From NCBI GenBank assembly GCA_963082975.1, contig OY720350.1, positions 12,246,910 through 12,310,909 on the forward strand: a stretch of DNA of 64,000 bases. Reading direction: 5' to 3'. Source of the stretch: Labia minor (Eukaryota > Arthropoda > Insecta > Dermaptera > Spongiphoridae). The notes beneath the pieces are model-generated. The model did not search any database. It had not been told where the DNA came from and saw nothing but the letters and a program-made list of their open reading frames with translations. This document shows positions 36,201-50,082 of the stretch, in pieces (positions within the stretch are counted from its first letter, which is position 1; every line of letters begins with the position of its first letter). Made by a program: the position numbers and the translations under genes.

Positions 36201-37930
36201 TCTAGGGTCATCCTACGATGACCTTTCATAATTTTTTCGGTAAAATTAAAAAATGAAATGGTTTAAAAAAAATAATAAATTCGTTCATTTTACATCATAA
36301 AAATATTAAAAAAATATATTATTCATATTTCTAATTAAAAATTATTTTTTTATGCCGAAAACCTAGGGTCATCCTACGATGACCTTTCATAATTTTTTCT
36401 GTAAAATTAAAAAATGAAATGTTTTAAAAAAAATAATAAATTCGTTCATTTTACATCATAAAAATATTAAAAAAATATATTATTCATATTTCTTACTAAA
36501 AATTATTTTTTTATGCCGAAAACCTAGGGTCATCCTACGATGACCTTTCATAATTTTTAGGGTAAAATTAAAAAATGAAATTTTTAAAAATAAATAATAA
36601 ATTCGTTCATTTTACATCCTAAAAATATTAAAAAAATATATTATTCATATTTCTAATTAAAAATTATTTTTTTATTCCGAAAACCTAGGGTCATCCTACG
36701 ATGACCTTTCATAATTTTTTCTGTAAAATTAAAAAATGAAATGTTTTAAAAAAAATAATAAATTCGTTCATTTTACATCATAAAAATATTAAAAAAATAT
36801 ATTATTGATATTTCTGATGAATAATTATTTTTTATGCCGAAAATCTAGGGTCATCCTACGATGACCTTTCATAATTTTTTCGGTAAAATTAAAAAATGAA
36901 ATTTTTAAAAATAAATAATAAATTCGTTCATTTTACATCATAAAAATATTAAAAAAATATATTATTCATATTTCTTAGTAAAAATTATTTTTTTATGCCG
37001 AAAACCTAGGGTCATCCTACGATGACCTTTCATAATTTTTACGGTAAGATTAAAAAATGAAATGTTTTAAAAAAAATAAAAAAATCGTTCATTTTACATC
37101 ATAAAAATATTAAAAAAATATATTATTCATATTTATTACTAAAAATTATTTTTTTATGCCGAAAACCTAAGGTCATCCTACGATGACCTTTCATAATTTT
37201 TTCGGTAAAATTAAAAAATGAAATGTTTTAAAAAAAATAATAAATTCGTTCATTTTACATCATAAAAATATTAAAAAAATATATTATTCATATTTCTTAC
37301 TAAAAATTATTTTTTTATGCCGAAAACCTAGGGTCATCCTACGATGACCTTTCATAATTTTTACTGTAAAATTAAAAAATGAAATTTTTAAAAATAAATA
37401 ATAAATTCGTTCATTTTACATCCTAAAAATATTAAAAAAATATATTATTCATATTTCTTAGTAAAAATTATTTTTTTATGCCGAAAACCTAGGGTCATCC
37501 TACGATGACCTTTCATAATTTTTTCTGTAAAATTAAAAAATGAAATGTTTTAAAAAAAATAATAAATTCGATCATTTTACATCATAAAAATATTAAAAAA
37601 ATATATTATTGATATTTCTGATGAATAATTATTTTTTATGCCGAAAATCTAGGGTCATCCTACGATGACCTTTCATAATTTTTTCGGTAAAATTAAAAAA
37701 TGAAATGGTTTAAAAAAAATAATAAATTCGTTCATTTTACATCATAAAAATATTAAAAAAATATATTATTCATATTTCTAATTAAAAATTATTTTTTTAT
37801 GCCGAAAACCTAGGGTCATCCTACGATGACCTTTCATAATTTTTTCTGTAAAATTAAAAAATGAAATGTTTTAAAAAAAATAATAAATTCGTTCATTTTA
37901 CATCATAAAAATATTAAAAAAATATATTAT
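33300..37930. repeat. Large block, copy 1 of a 5456-bp-offset duplication
   Basis: The block matches about 38756-43385. Shared private variants are the dyad deletion aagttcatcctgacc (33320 and 38776), gacctttcctaat, attgaaattt, atggcgaaa, ttttgcatcat, ctacaatgacc, ttcgatcatt, attccg and the tttagggtaaa monomer (36558 and 42013). The offset is 34 monomers and drops to 5455 after a 1-base loss near 40913. About 4.6 kb is preserved in order. Confidence 0.85.
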
Positions 37931-38755
37931 TCATATTTCTTACTAAAAATTATTTTTTTATGCCGAAAACCTAAGGTCATCCTACGATGACCTTTCATAA
38001 TTTTTTCGGTAAAATTAAAAAATGAAATGTTTTAAAAAAAATAATAAATTCGTTCATTTTACATCATAAAAATATTAAAAAAATATATTATTCATATTTC
38101 TTACTAAAAATTATTTTTTTATGCCGAAAACCTAGGGTCATCCTACGATGACCTTTCATAATTTTTACTGTAAAATTAAAAAATGAAATTTTTAAAAATA
38201 AATAATAAATTCGTTCATTTTACATCCTAAAAATATTAAAAAAATATATTATTCATATTTCTTAGTAAAAATTATTTTTTTATGCAGAAAACCTAGGGTC
38301 ATCCTACGATGACCTTTCATAATTTTTTCTGTAAAATTAAAAAATGAAATGTTTTAAAAAAAATAATAAATTCGATCATTTTACATCATAAAAATATTAA
38401 AAAAATATATTATTGATATTTCTGATGAATAATTATTTTTTATGCCGAAAATCTAGGGTCATCCTACGATGACCTTTCATAATTTTTTCGGTAAAATTAA
38501 AAAATGAAATGGTTTAAAAAAAATAATAAATTCGTTCATTTTACATCATAAAAATATTAAAAAAATATATTATTCATATTTCTAATTAAAAATTATTTTT
38601 TTATGCCGAAAACCTAGGGTCATCCTACGATGACCTTTCATAATTTTTTCTGTAAAATTAAAAAATGAAATGTTTAAAAAAAATAATAAATTCGTTCATT
38701 TTACATCATAAAAATATTAAAAAAATATATTATTCATATTTATTACTAAAAATTA

Positions 38756-41700
38756 TTTTTTTATGCCGAAAACCTAAGTTCATCCTGACCTTTCATAATT
38801 TTTTCGGTAAAATTAAAAAATGAAATTTTTAAAAATAAATAATAAATTCGTTCATTTTACATCATAAAAATATTAAAAAAATATATTATTCATATTTCTA
38901 ATTAAAAATTATTTTTTTATGCCGAAAACCTAGGGTCATCCTACGATGACCTTTCCTAATTTTTTCTGTAAAATTAAAAAATGAAATGTTTTAAAAAAAA
39001 TAATAAATTCGTTCATTTTACATCATAAAAATATTAAAAAAATATATTATTGAAATTTCTGATGAATAATTATTTTTTATGGCGAAAATCTAGGGTCATC
39101 CTACGATGACCTTTCATAATTTTTTCTGTAAAATTAAAAAATGAAATGTTTTAAAAAAAATAATAAATTCGTTCATTTTACATCATAAAAATATTAAAAA
39201 AATATATTATTGATATTTCTGATGAATAATTATTTTTTATGCCGAAAATCTAGGGTCATCCTACGATGACCTTTCATAATTTTTTCGGTAAAATTAAAAA
39301 ATGAAATTTTTAAAAATAAATAATAAATTCGTTCATTTTGCATCATAAAAATATTAAAAAAATATATTATTCATATTTCTAATTAAAAATTATTTTTTTA
39401 TGCCGAAAACCTAGGGTCATCCTACGATGACCTTTCATAATTTTTTCTGTAAAATTAAAAAATGAAATGTTTTAAAAAAAATAATAAATTCGTTCATTTT
39501 ACATCATAAAAATATTAAAAAAATATATTATTGATATTTCTGATGAATAATTATTTTTTATGCCGAAAATCTAGGGTCATCCTACGATGACCTTTCATAA
39601 TTTTTTCGGTAAAATTAAAAAATGAAATGTTTTAAAAAAAATAATAAATTCGTTCATTTTACATCATAAAAATATTAAAAAAATATATTATTCATATTTC
39701 TAATTAAAAATTATTTTTTTATGCCGAAAACCTAGGGTCATCCTACAATGACCTTTCATAATTTTTTCTGTAAAATTAAAAAATGAAATGTTTTAAAAAA
39801 AATAATAAATTCGTTCATTTTACATCATAAAAATATTAAAAAAATATATTATTGATATTTCTGATGAATAATTATTTTTTATGCCGAAAATCTAGGGTCA
39901 TCCTACGATGACCTTTCATAATTTTTTCTGTAAAATTAAAAAATGAAATGTTTTAAAAAAAATAATAAATTCGTTCATTTTACATCATAAAAATATTAAA
40001 AAAATATATTATTCATATTTCTTACTAAAAATTATTTTTTTATGCCGAAAACCTAGGGTCATCCTACGATGACCTTTCATAATTTTTACTGTAAAATTAA
40101 AAAATGAAATTTTTAAAAATAAATAATAAATTCGTTCATTTTACATCCTAAAAATATTAAAAAAATATATTATTCATATTTCTTAGTAAAAATTATTTTT
40201 TTATGCCGAAAACCTAGGGTCATCCTACGATGACCTTTCATAATTTTTACGGTAAAATTAAAAAATGAAATGTTTTAAAAAAAATAATAAATTCGTTCAT
40301 TTTACATCATAAAAATATTAAAAAAATATATTATTGATATTTCTGATGAATAATTATTTTTTATGCCGAAAATCTAGGGTCATCCTACGATGACCTTTCA
40401 TAATTTTTTCGGTAAAATTAAAAAATGAAATGTTTTAAAAAAAATAATAAATTCGTTCATTTTACATCATAAAAATATTAAAAAAATATATTATTGATAT
40501 TTCTGATGAATAATTATTTTTTATGCCGAAAATCTAGGGTCATCCTACGATGACCTTTCATAATTTTTTCTGTAAAATTAAAAAATGAAATGTTTTAAAA
40601 AAAATAATAAATTCGTTCATTTTACATCATAAAAATATTAAAAAAATATATTATTCATATTTCTAATTAAAAATTATTTTTTTATGCCGAAAACCTAGGG
40701 TCATCCTACGATGACCTTTCATAATTTTTTCTGTAAAATTAAAAAATGAAATGTTTTAAAAAAAATAATAAATTCGATCATTTTACATCATAAAAATATT
40801 AAAAAAATATATTATTGATATTTCTGATGAATAATTATTTTTTATGCCGAAAATCTAGGGTCATCCTACGATGACCTTTCATAATTTTTTCGGTAAAATT
40901 AAAAAATGAAATTTTAAAAATAAATAATAAATTCGTTCATTTTACATCCTAAAAATATTAAAAAAATATATTATTCATATTTCTAATTAAAAATTATTTT
41001 TTTATGCCGAAAACCTAGGGTCATCCTACGATGACATTTCATAATTTTTTCTGTAAAATTAAAAAATGAAATGTTTTAAAAAAAATAATAAATTCGTTCA
41101 TTTTACATCATAAAAATATTAAAAAAATATATTATTCATATTTCTAATTAAAAATTATTTTTTTATTCCGAAAACCTAGGGTCATCCTACGATGACCTTT
41201 CATAATTTTTTCTGTAAAATTAAAAAATGAAATGTTTTAAAAAAAATAATAAATTCGTTCATTTTACATCATAAAAATATTAAAAAAATATATTATTGAT
41301 ATTTCTGATGAATAATTATTTTTTATGCCGAAAATCTAGGGTCATCCTACGATGACCTTTCATAATTTTTTCGGTAAAATTAAAAAATGAAATTTTTAAA
41401 AATAAATAATAAATTCGTTCATTTTACATCCTAAAAATATTAAAAAAATATATTATTCATATTTCTAATTAAAAATTATTTTTTTATGCCGAAAACCTAG
41501 GGTCATCCTACGATGACCTTTCATAATTTTTTCTGTAAAATTAAAAAATGAAATGTTTTAAAAAAAATAATAAATTCGTTCATTTTACATCATAAAAATA
41601 TTAAAAAAATATATTATTGATATTTCTGATGAATAATTATTTTTTATGCCGAAAATCTAGGGTCATCCTACGATGACCTTTCATAATTTTTTCGGTAAAA

Positions 41701-43385
41701 TTAAAAAATGAAATGGTTTAAAAAAAATAATAAATTCGTTCATTTTACATCATAAAAATATTAAAAAAATATATTATTCATATTTCTAATTAAAAATTAT
41801 TTTTTTATGCCGAAAACCTAGGGTCATCCTACGATGACCTTTCATAATTTTTTCTGTAAAATTAAAAAATGAAATGTTTTAAAAAAAATAATAAATTCGT
41901 TCATTTTACATCATAAAAATATTAAAAAAATATATTATTCATATTTCTTACTAAAAATTATTTTTTTATGCCGAAAACCTAGGGTCATCCTACGATGACC
42001 TTTCATAATTTTTAGGGTAAAATTAAAAAATGAAATTTTTAAAAATAAATAATAAATTCGTTCATTTTACATCCTAAAAATATTAAAAAAATATATTATT
42101 CATATTTCTAATTAAAAATTATTTTTTTATTCCGAAAACCTAGGGTCATCCTACGATGACCTTTCATAATTTTTTCTGTAAAATTAAAAAATGAAATGTT
42201 TTAAAAAAAATAATAAATTCGTTCATTTTACATCATAAAAATATTAAAAAAATATATTATTGATATTTCTGATGAATAATTATTTTTTATGCCGAAAATC
42301 TAGGGTCATCCTACGATGACCTTTCATAATTTTTTCGGTAAAATTAAAAAATGAAATTTTTAAAAATAAATAATAAATTCGTTCATTTTACATCATAAAA
42401 ATATTAAAAAAATATATTATTCATATTTCTTAGTAAAAATTATTTTTTTATGCCGAAAACCTAGGGTCATCCTACGATGACCTTTCATAATTTTTACGGT
42501 AAGATTAAAAAATGAAATGTTTTAAAAAAAATAAAAAAATCGTTCATTTTACATCATAAAAATATTAAAAAAATATATTATTCATATTTATTACTAAAAA
42601 TTATTTTTTTATGCCGAAAACCTAAGGTCATCCTACGATGACCTTTCATAATTTTTTCGGTAAAATTAAAAAATGAAATGTTTTAAAAAAAATAATAAAT
42701 TCGTTCATTTTACATCATAAAAATATTAAAAAAATATATTATTCATATTTCTTACTAAAAATTATTTTTTTATGCCGAAAACCTAGGGTCATCCTACGAT
42801 GACCTTTCATAATTTTTACTGTAAAATTAAAAAATGAAATTTTTAAAAATAAATAATAAATTCGTTCATTTTACATCCTAAAAATATTAAAAAAATATAT
42901 TATTCATATTTCTTAGTAAAAATTATTTTTTTATGCCGAAAACCTAGGGTCATCCTACGATGACCTTTCATAATTTTTTCTGTAAAATTAAAAAATGAAA
43001 TGTTTTAAAAAAAATAATAAATTCGATCATTTTACATCATAAAAATATTAAAAAAATATATTATTGATATTTCTGATGAATAATTATTTTTTATGCCGAA
43101 AATCTAGGGTCATCCTACGATGACCTTTCATAATTTTTTCGGTAAAATTAAAAAATGAAATGGTTTAAAAAAAATAATAAATTCGTTCATTTTACATCAT
43201 AAAAATATTAAAAAAATATATTATTCATATTTCTAATTAAAAATTATTTTTTTATGCCGAAAACCTAGGGTCATCCTACGATGACCTTTCATAATTTTTT
43301 CTGTAAAATTAAAAAATGAAATGTTTTAAAAAAAATAATAAATTCGTTCATTTTACATCATAAAAATATTAAAAAAATATATTAT
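38756..43385. repeat. Large block, copy 2 of the 5456-bp-offset duplication
   Basis: Partner of 33300-37930. Its left edge follows a different monomer from copy 1 (ttctgtaaa with gaaatgtttaaaa instead of tacggtaag), which marks the junction near 38.7 kb. On the right the copies diverge at about 43.39 kb, where this one carries attcatactt. Confidence 0.85.
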
Positions 43386-43391
43386 TCATAC

Positions 43392-45850
43392 TTCTTACTA
43401 AAAATTATTTTTTTATGCCGAAAACCTAGGGTCATCCTACGATGACCTTTCATAATTTTTACGGTAAAATTAAAAAATGAAATTTTTAAAAATAAATAAT
43501 AAATTCGTTCATTTTACATCCTAAAAATATTAAAAAAATATATTATTCATATTTCTTAGTAAAAATTATTTTTTTATGCCGAAAACCTAGGGTCATCCTA
43601 CGATGACCTTTCATAATTTTTACGGTAAGATTAAAAAATGAAATGTTTTAAAAAAAATAAAAAAATCGTTCATTTTACATCATAAAAATATTAAAAAAAT
43701 ATATTATTCATATTTATTACTAAAAATTATTTTTTTATGCCGAAAACCTAAGGTCATCCTACGATGACCTTTCATAATTTTTTCGGTAAAATTAAAAAAT
43801 GAAATTTTTAAAAATAAATAATAAATTCGTTCATTTTACATCATAAAAATATTAAAAAAATATATTATTCATATTTCTAATTAAAAATTATTTTTTTATG
43901 CCGAAAACCTAGGGTCATCCTACGATTACCTTTCATAATTTTTTCTGTAAAATTAAAAAATGAAATGGTTTAAAAAAAATAATAAATTCGTTCATTTTAC
44001 ATCATAAAAATATTAAAAAAATATATTATTGATATTTCTGATGAATAATTATTTTTTATGCCGAAAATCTAGGGTCATCCTACGATGACCTTTCATAATT
44101 TTTTCGGTAAAATTAAAAATGAAATGTTTTAAAAAAAATAATAAATTCGTTCATTTTACATCATAAAAATATTAAAAAAATATATTATTCATATTTCTAA
44201 TTAAAAATTATTTTTTTTTGCCGAAAACCTAGGGTCATCCTACGATGACCTTTCATAATTTTTTCTGTAAAATTAAAAAATGAAATGTTTTAAAAAAATA
44301 ATAAATTCGTTCATTTTACATCATAAAAATATTAAAAAAATATATTATTCATATTTCTTACTAAAAATTATTTTTTTATGCCGAAAACCTAGGGTCATCC
44401 AACGATGACCTTTCATAATTTTTACGGTAAAATTAAAAAATGAAATTTTTAAAAATAAATAATAAATTCGTTCATTTTACATCCTAAAAATTTACAAAAA
44501 TATATTATTCATATTTCTTAGTAAAAATTATTTTTTTATGCCGAAAACCTAGGGTCATCCTACGATGACCTTTCATAATTTTTACGGTAAGATTAAAAAA
44601 TGAAATGTTTTAAAAAAAATAATAAATTCGTTCATTTTACATCATAAAAATATTAAAAAAATATATTATTCATATTTATTACTAAAAATTATTTTTTTAT
44701 GCCGAAAACCTAAGTTCATCCTGACCTTTCATAATTTTTTCGGTAAAATTAAAAAATGAAATTTTTAAAAATAAATAATAAATTCGTTCATTTTACATCA
44801 TAAAAATATTAAAAAAATATATTATTCATATTTCTAATTAAAAATTATTTTTTTATGCCGAAAACCTAGGGTCATCCTACGATGACCTTTCCTAATTTTT
44901 TCTGTAAAATTAAAAAATGAAATGTTTTAAAAAAAATAATAAATTCGTTCATTTTACATCATAAAAATATTAAAAAAATATATTATTGAAATTTCTGATG
45001 AATAATTATTTTTTATGGCGAAAATCTAGGGTCATCCTACGATGACCTTTCATAATTTTTTCTGTAAAATTAAAAAATGAAATGTTTTAAAAAAAATAAT
45101 AAATTCGTTCATTTTACATCATAAAAATATTAAAAAAATATATTATTGATATTTCTGATGAATAATTATTTTTTATGCCGAAAATCTAGGGTCATCCTAC
45201 GATGACCTTTCATAATTTTTTCGGTAAAATTAAAAAATGAAATTTTTAAAAATAAATAATAAATTCGTTCATTTTACATCCTAAAAATATTAAAAAAATA
45301 TATTATTCATATTTCTAATTAAAAATTATTTTTTTATGCCGAAAACCTAGGGTCATCCTACGATGACCTTTCATAATTTTTTCTGTAAAATTAAAAAATG
45401 AAATGTTTTAAAAAAAATAATAAATTCGTTCATTTTACATCATAAAAATATTAAAAAAATATATTATTGATATTTCTGATGAATAATTATTTTTTATGCC
45501 GAAAATCTAGGGTCATCCTACGATGACCTTTCATAATTTTTTCGGTAAAATTAAAAAATGAAATGTTTTAAAAAAAATAATAAATTCGTTCATTTTACAT
45601 CATAAAAATATTAAAAAAATATATTATTCATATTTCTAATTAAAAATTATTTTTTTATGCCGAAAACCTAGGGTCATCCTACAATGACCTTTCATAATTT
45701 TTTCTGTAAAATTAAAAAATGAAATGTTTTAAAAAAAATAATAAATTCGTTCATTTTACATCATAAAAATATTAAAAAAATATATTATTGATATTTCTGA
45801 TGAATAATTATTTTTTATGCCGAAAATCTAGGGTCATCCTACGATGACCT
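43392..45850. repeat. Block repeated at about 53824-56282 (offset 10432 bp, 65 monomers)
   Basis: Shared in order are aaaaaatcgttc, cctacgattacc, aattaaaaatgaaatg, catccaacgatg, atttacaaaaat (44483 and 54915), catcctgacc (44712 and 55144), gacctttcctaat, atggcgaaa and ctacaatgacc. After about 45.85 kb the second copy carries two extra monomers relative to this one before the order resumes. Confidence 0.8.
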
Positions 45851-46388
45851 TTCATAATTTTTACGGTAAAATTAAAAAATGAAATGTTTTAAAAAAAATA
45901 ATAAATTCGTTCATTTTACATCATAAAAATATTAAAAAAATATATTATTGATATTTCTGATGAATAATTATTTTTTATGCCGAAAATCTAGGGTCATCCT
46001 ACGATGACCTTTCATAATTTTTTCGGTAAAATTAAAAAATGAAATGTTTTAAAAAAAATAATAAATTCGTTCATTTTACATCATAAAAATATTAAAAAAA
46101 ATATATTATTGATATTTCTGATGAATAATTATTTTTTATGCCGAAAATCTAGGGTCATCCTACGATGACCTTTCATAATTTTTTCTGTAAAATTAAAAAA
46201 TGAAATGTTTTAAAAAAAATAATAAATTCGTTCATTTTACATCATAAAAATATTAAAAAAATATATTATTCATATTTCTAATTAAAAATAATTTTTTATG
46301 CCGAAAACCTAGGGTCATCCTACGATGACCTTTCATAATTTTTTCTGTAAAATTAAAAAATGAAATGTTTTAAAAAAAATAATAAATT

Positions 46389-49300
46389 CGATCATTTTAC
46401 ATCATAAAAATATTAAAAAAATATATTATTGATATTTCTGATGAATAATTATTTTTTATGCCGAAAATCTAGGGTCATCCTACGATGACCTTTCATAATT
46501 TTTTCGGTAAAATTAAAAAATGAAATTTTTAAAAATAAATAATAAATTCGTTCATTTTACATCCTAAAAATATTAAAAAAATATATTATTCATATTTCTA
46601 ATTAAAAATTATTTTTTTATGCCGAAAACCTAGGGTCATCCTACGATGACATTTCATAATTTTTTCTGTAAAATTAAAAAATGAAATGTTTTAAAAAAAA
46701 TAATAAATTCGTTCATTTTACATCATAAAAATATTAAAAAAATATATTATTCATATTTCTAATTAAAAATTATTTTTTTATTCCGAAAACCTAGGGTCAT
46801 CCTACGATGACCTTTCATAATTTTTTCTGTAAAATTAAAAAATGAAATGTTTTAAAAAAAATAATAAATTCGTTCATTTTACATCATAAAAATATTAAAA
46901 AAATATATTATTGATATTTCTGATGAATAATTATTTTTTATGCCGAAAATCTAGGGTCATCCTACGATGACCTTTCATAATTTTTTCGGTAAAATTAAAA
47001 AATGAAATTTTTAAAAATAAATAATAAATTCGTTCATTTTACATCCTAAAAATATTAAAAAAATATATTATTCATATTTCTAATTAAAAATTATTTTTTT
47101 ATGCCGAAAACCTAGGGTCATCCTACGATGACCTTTCATAATTTTTTCTGTAAAATTAAAAAATGAAATGTTTAAAAAAAAATAATAAATTCGTTCATTT
47201 TACATCATAAAAATATTAAAAAAATATATTATTGATATTTCTGATGAATAATTATTTTTTATGCCGAAAATCTAGGGTCATCCTACGATGACCTTTCATA
47301 ATTTTTTCTGTAAAATTAAAAAATGAAATGTTTTAAAAAAAATAATAAATTCGTTCATTTTACATCATAAAAATATTAAAAAAATATATTATTCATATTT
47401 CTAATTAAAAATTATTTTTTTATGCCGAAAACCTAGGGTCATCCTACGATGACCTTTCATAATTTTTTCTGTAAAATTAAAAAATGAAATGTTTTAAAAA
47501 AAATAATAAATTCGATCATTTTACATCATAAAAATATTAAAAAAATATATTATTGATATTTCTGATGAATAATTATTTTTTATGCCGAAAATCTAGGGTC
47601 ATCCTACGATGACCTTTCATAATTTTTTCGGAAAATTAAAAAATGAAATTTTTAAAAATAAATAATAAATTCGTTCATTTTACATCCTAAAAATATTAAA
47701 AAAATATATTATTCATATTTCTAATTAAAAATTATTTTTTTATGCCGAAAACCTAGGGTCATCCTACGATGACATTTCATAATTTTTTCTGTAAAATTAA
47801 AAAATGAAATGTTTTAAAAAAAATAATAAATTCGTTCATTTTACATCATAAAAATATTAAAAAAATATATTATTCATATTTCTAATTAAAAATTATTTTT
47901 TTATTCCGAAAACCTAGGGTCATCCTACGATGACCTTTCATAATTTTTTCTGTAAAATTAAAAAATGAAATGTTTTAAAAAAAATAATAAATTCGTTCAT
48001 TTTACATCATAAAAATATTAAAAAAATATATTATTGATATTTCTGATGAATAATTATTTTTTATGCCGAAAATCTAGGGTCATCCTACGATGACCTTTCA
48101 TAATTTTTTCGGTAAAATTAAAAAATGAAATTTTTAAAAATAAATAATAAATTCGTTCATTTTACATCCTAAAAATATTAAAAAAATATATTATTCATAT
48201 TTCTAATTAAAAATTATTTTTTTATGCCGAAAACCTAGGGTCATCCTACGATGACCTTTCATAATTTTTTCTGTAAAATTAAAAAATGAAATGTTTTAAA
48301 AAAAATAATAAATTCGTTCATTTTACATCATAAAAATATTAAAAAAATATATTATTGATATTTCTGATGAATAATTATTTTTTATGCCGAAAATCTAGGG
48401 TCATCCTACGATGACCTTTCATAATTTTTTCGGTAAAATTAAAAAATGAAATGGTTTAAAAAAAATAATAAATTCGTTCATTTTACATCATAAAAATATT
48501 AAAAAAATATATTATTCATATTTCTAATTAAAAATTATTTTTTTATGCCGAAAACCTAGGGTCATCCTACGATGACCTTTCATAATTTTTTCTGTAAAAT
48601 TAAAAAATGAAATGTTTTAAAAAAAATAATAAATTCGTTCATTTTACATCATAAAAATATTAAAAAAATATATTATTCATATTTCTTACTAAAAATTATT
48701 TTTTTATGCCGAAAACCTAGGGTCATCCTACGATGACCTTTCATAATTTTTAGGGTAAAATTAAAAAATGAAATTTTTAAAAATAAATAATAAATTCGTT
48801 CATTTTACATCCTAAAAATATTAAAAAAATATATTATTCATATTTCTAATTAAAAATTATTTTTTTATTCCGAAAACCTAGGGTCATCCTACGATGACCT
48901 TTCATAATTTTTTCTGTAAAATTAAAAAATGAAATGTTTTAAAAAAAATAATAAATTCGTTAATTTTACATCATAAAAATATTAAAAAAATATATTATTG
49001 ATATTTCTGATGAATAATTATTTTTTATGCCGAAAATCTAGGGTCATCCTACGATGACCTTTCATAATTTTTTCGGTAAAATTAAAAAATGAAATTTTTA
49101 AAAATAAATAATAAATTCGTTCATTTTACATCATAAAAATATTAAAAAAATATATTATTCATATTTCTTAGTAAAAATTATTTTTTTATGCCGAAAACCT
49201 AGGGTCATCCTACGATGACCTTTCATAATTTTTACGGTAAGATTAAAAAATGAAATGTTTTAAAAAAAATAAAAAAATCGTTCATTTTACATCATAAAAA

Positions 49301-50082
49301 TATTAAAAAAATATATTATTCATATTTATTACTAAAAATTATTTTTTTATGCCGAAAACCTAAGGTCATCCTACGATGACCTTTCATAATTTTTTCGGTA
49401 AAATTAAAAAATGAAATGTTTTAAAAAAAATAATAAATTCGTTCATTTTACATCATAAAAATATTAAAAAAATATATTATTCATATTTCTTACTAAAAAT
49501 TATTTTTTTATGCCGAAAACCTAGGGTCATCCTACGATGACCTTTCATAATTTTTACTGTAAAATTAAAAAATGAAATTTTTAAAAATAAATAATAAATT
49601 CGTTCATTTTACATCCTAAAAATATTAAAAAAATATATTATTCATATTTCTTAGTAAAAATTATTTTTTTATGCCGAAAACCTAGGGTCATCCTACGATG
49701 ACCTTTCATAATTTTTTCTGTAAAATTAAAAAATGAAATGTTTTAAAAAAAATAATAAATTCGATCATTTTACATCATAAAAATATTAAAAAAATATATT
49801 ATTGATATTTCTGATGAATAATTATTTTTTATGCCGAAAATCTAGGGTCATCCTACGATGACCTTTCATAATTTTTTCGGTAAAATTAAAAAATGAAATG
49901 GTTTAAAAAAAATAATAAATTCGTTCATTTTACATCATAAAAATATTAAAAAAATATATTATTCATATTTCTAATTAAAAATTATTTTTTTATGCCGAAA
50001 ACCTAGGGTCATCCTACGATGACCTTTCATAATTTTTTCTGTAAAATTAAAAAATGAAATGTTTTAAAAAAAATAATAAATT
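46389..50082. repeat. 23-monomer higher-order unit, copy 1 (3694 bp, directly tandem)
   Basis: The block is followed at once by a second copy at a constant 3694-bp offset. Markers are ttcgatcatt (46389 and 50083), gaaatgtttaaaa (47167 and 50861), the 1-base loss ttcggaaaatt (47629 and 51323), tttagggtaaa (48751 and 52445) and gttaatttt (48958 and 52652). Because even single-base losses are shared, this is a very recent tandem duplication. Confidence 0.9.
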
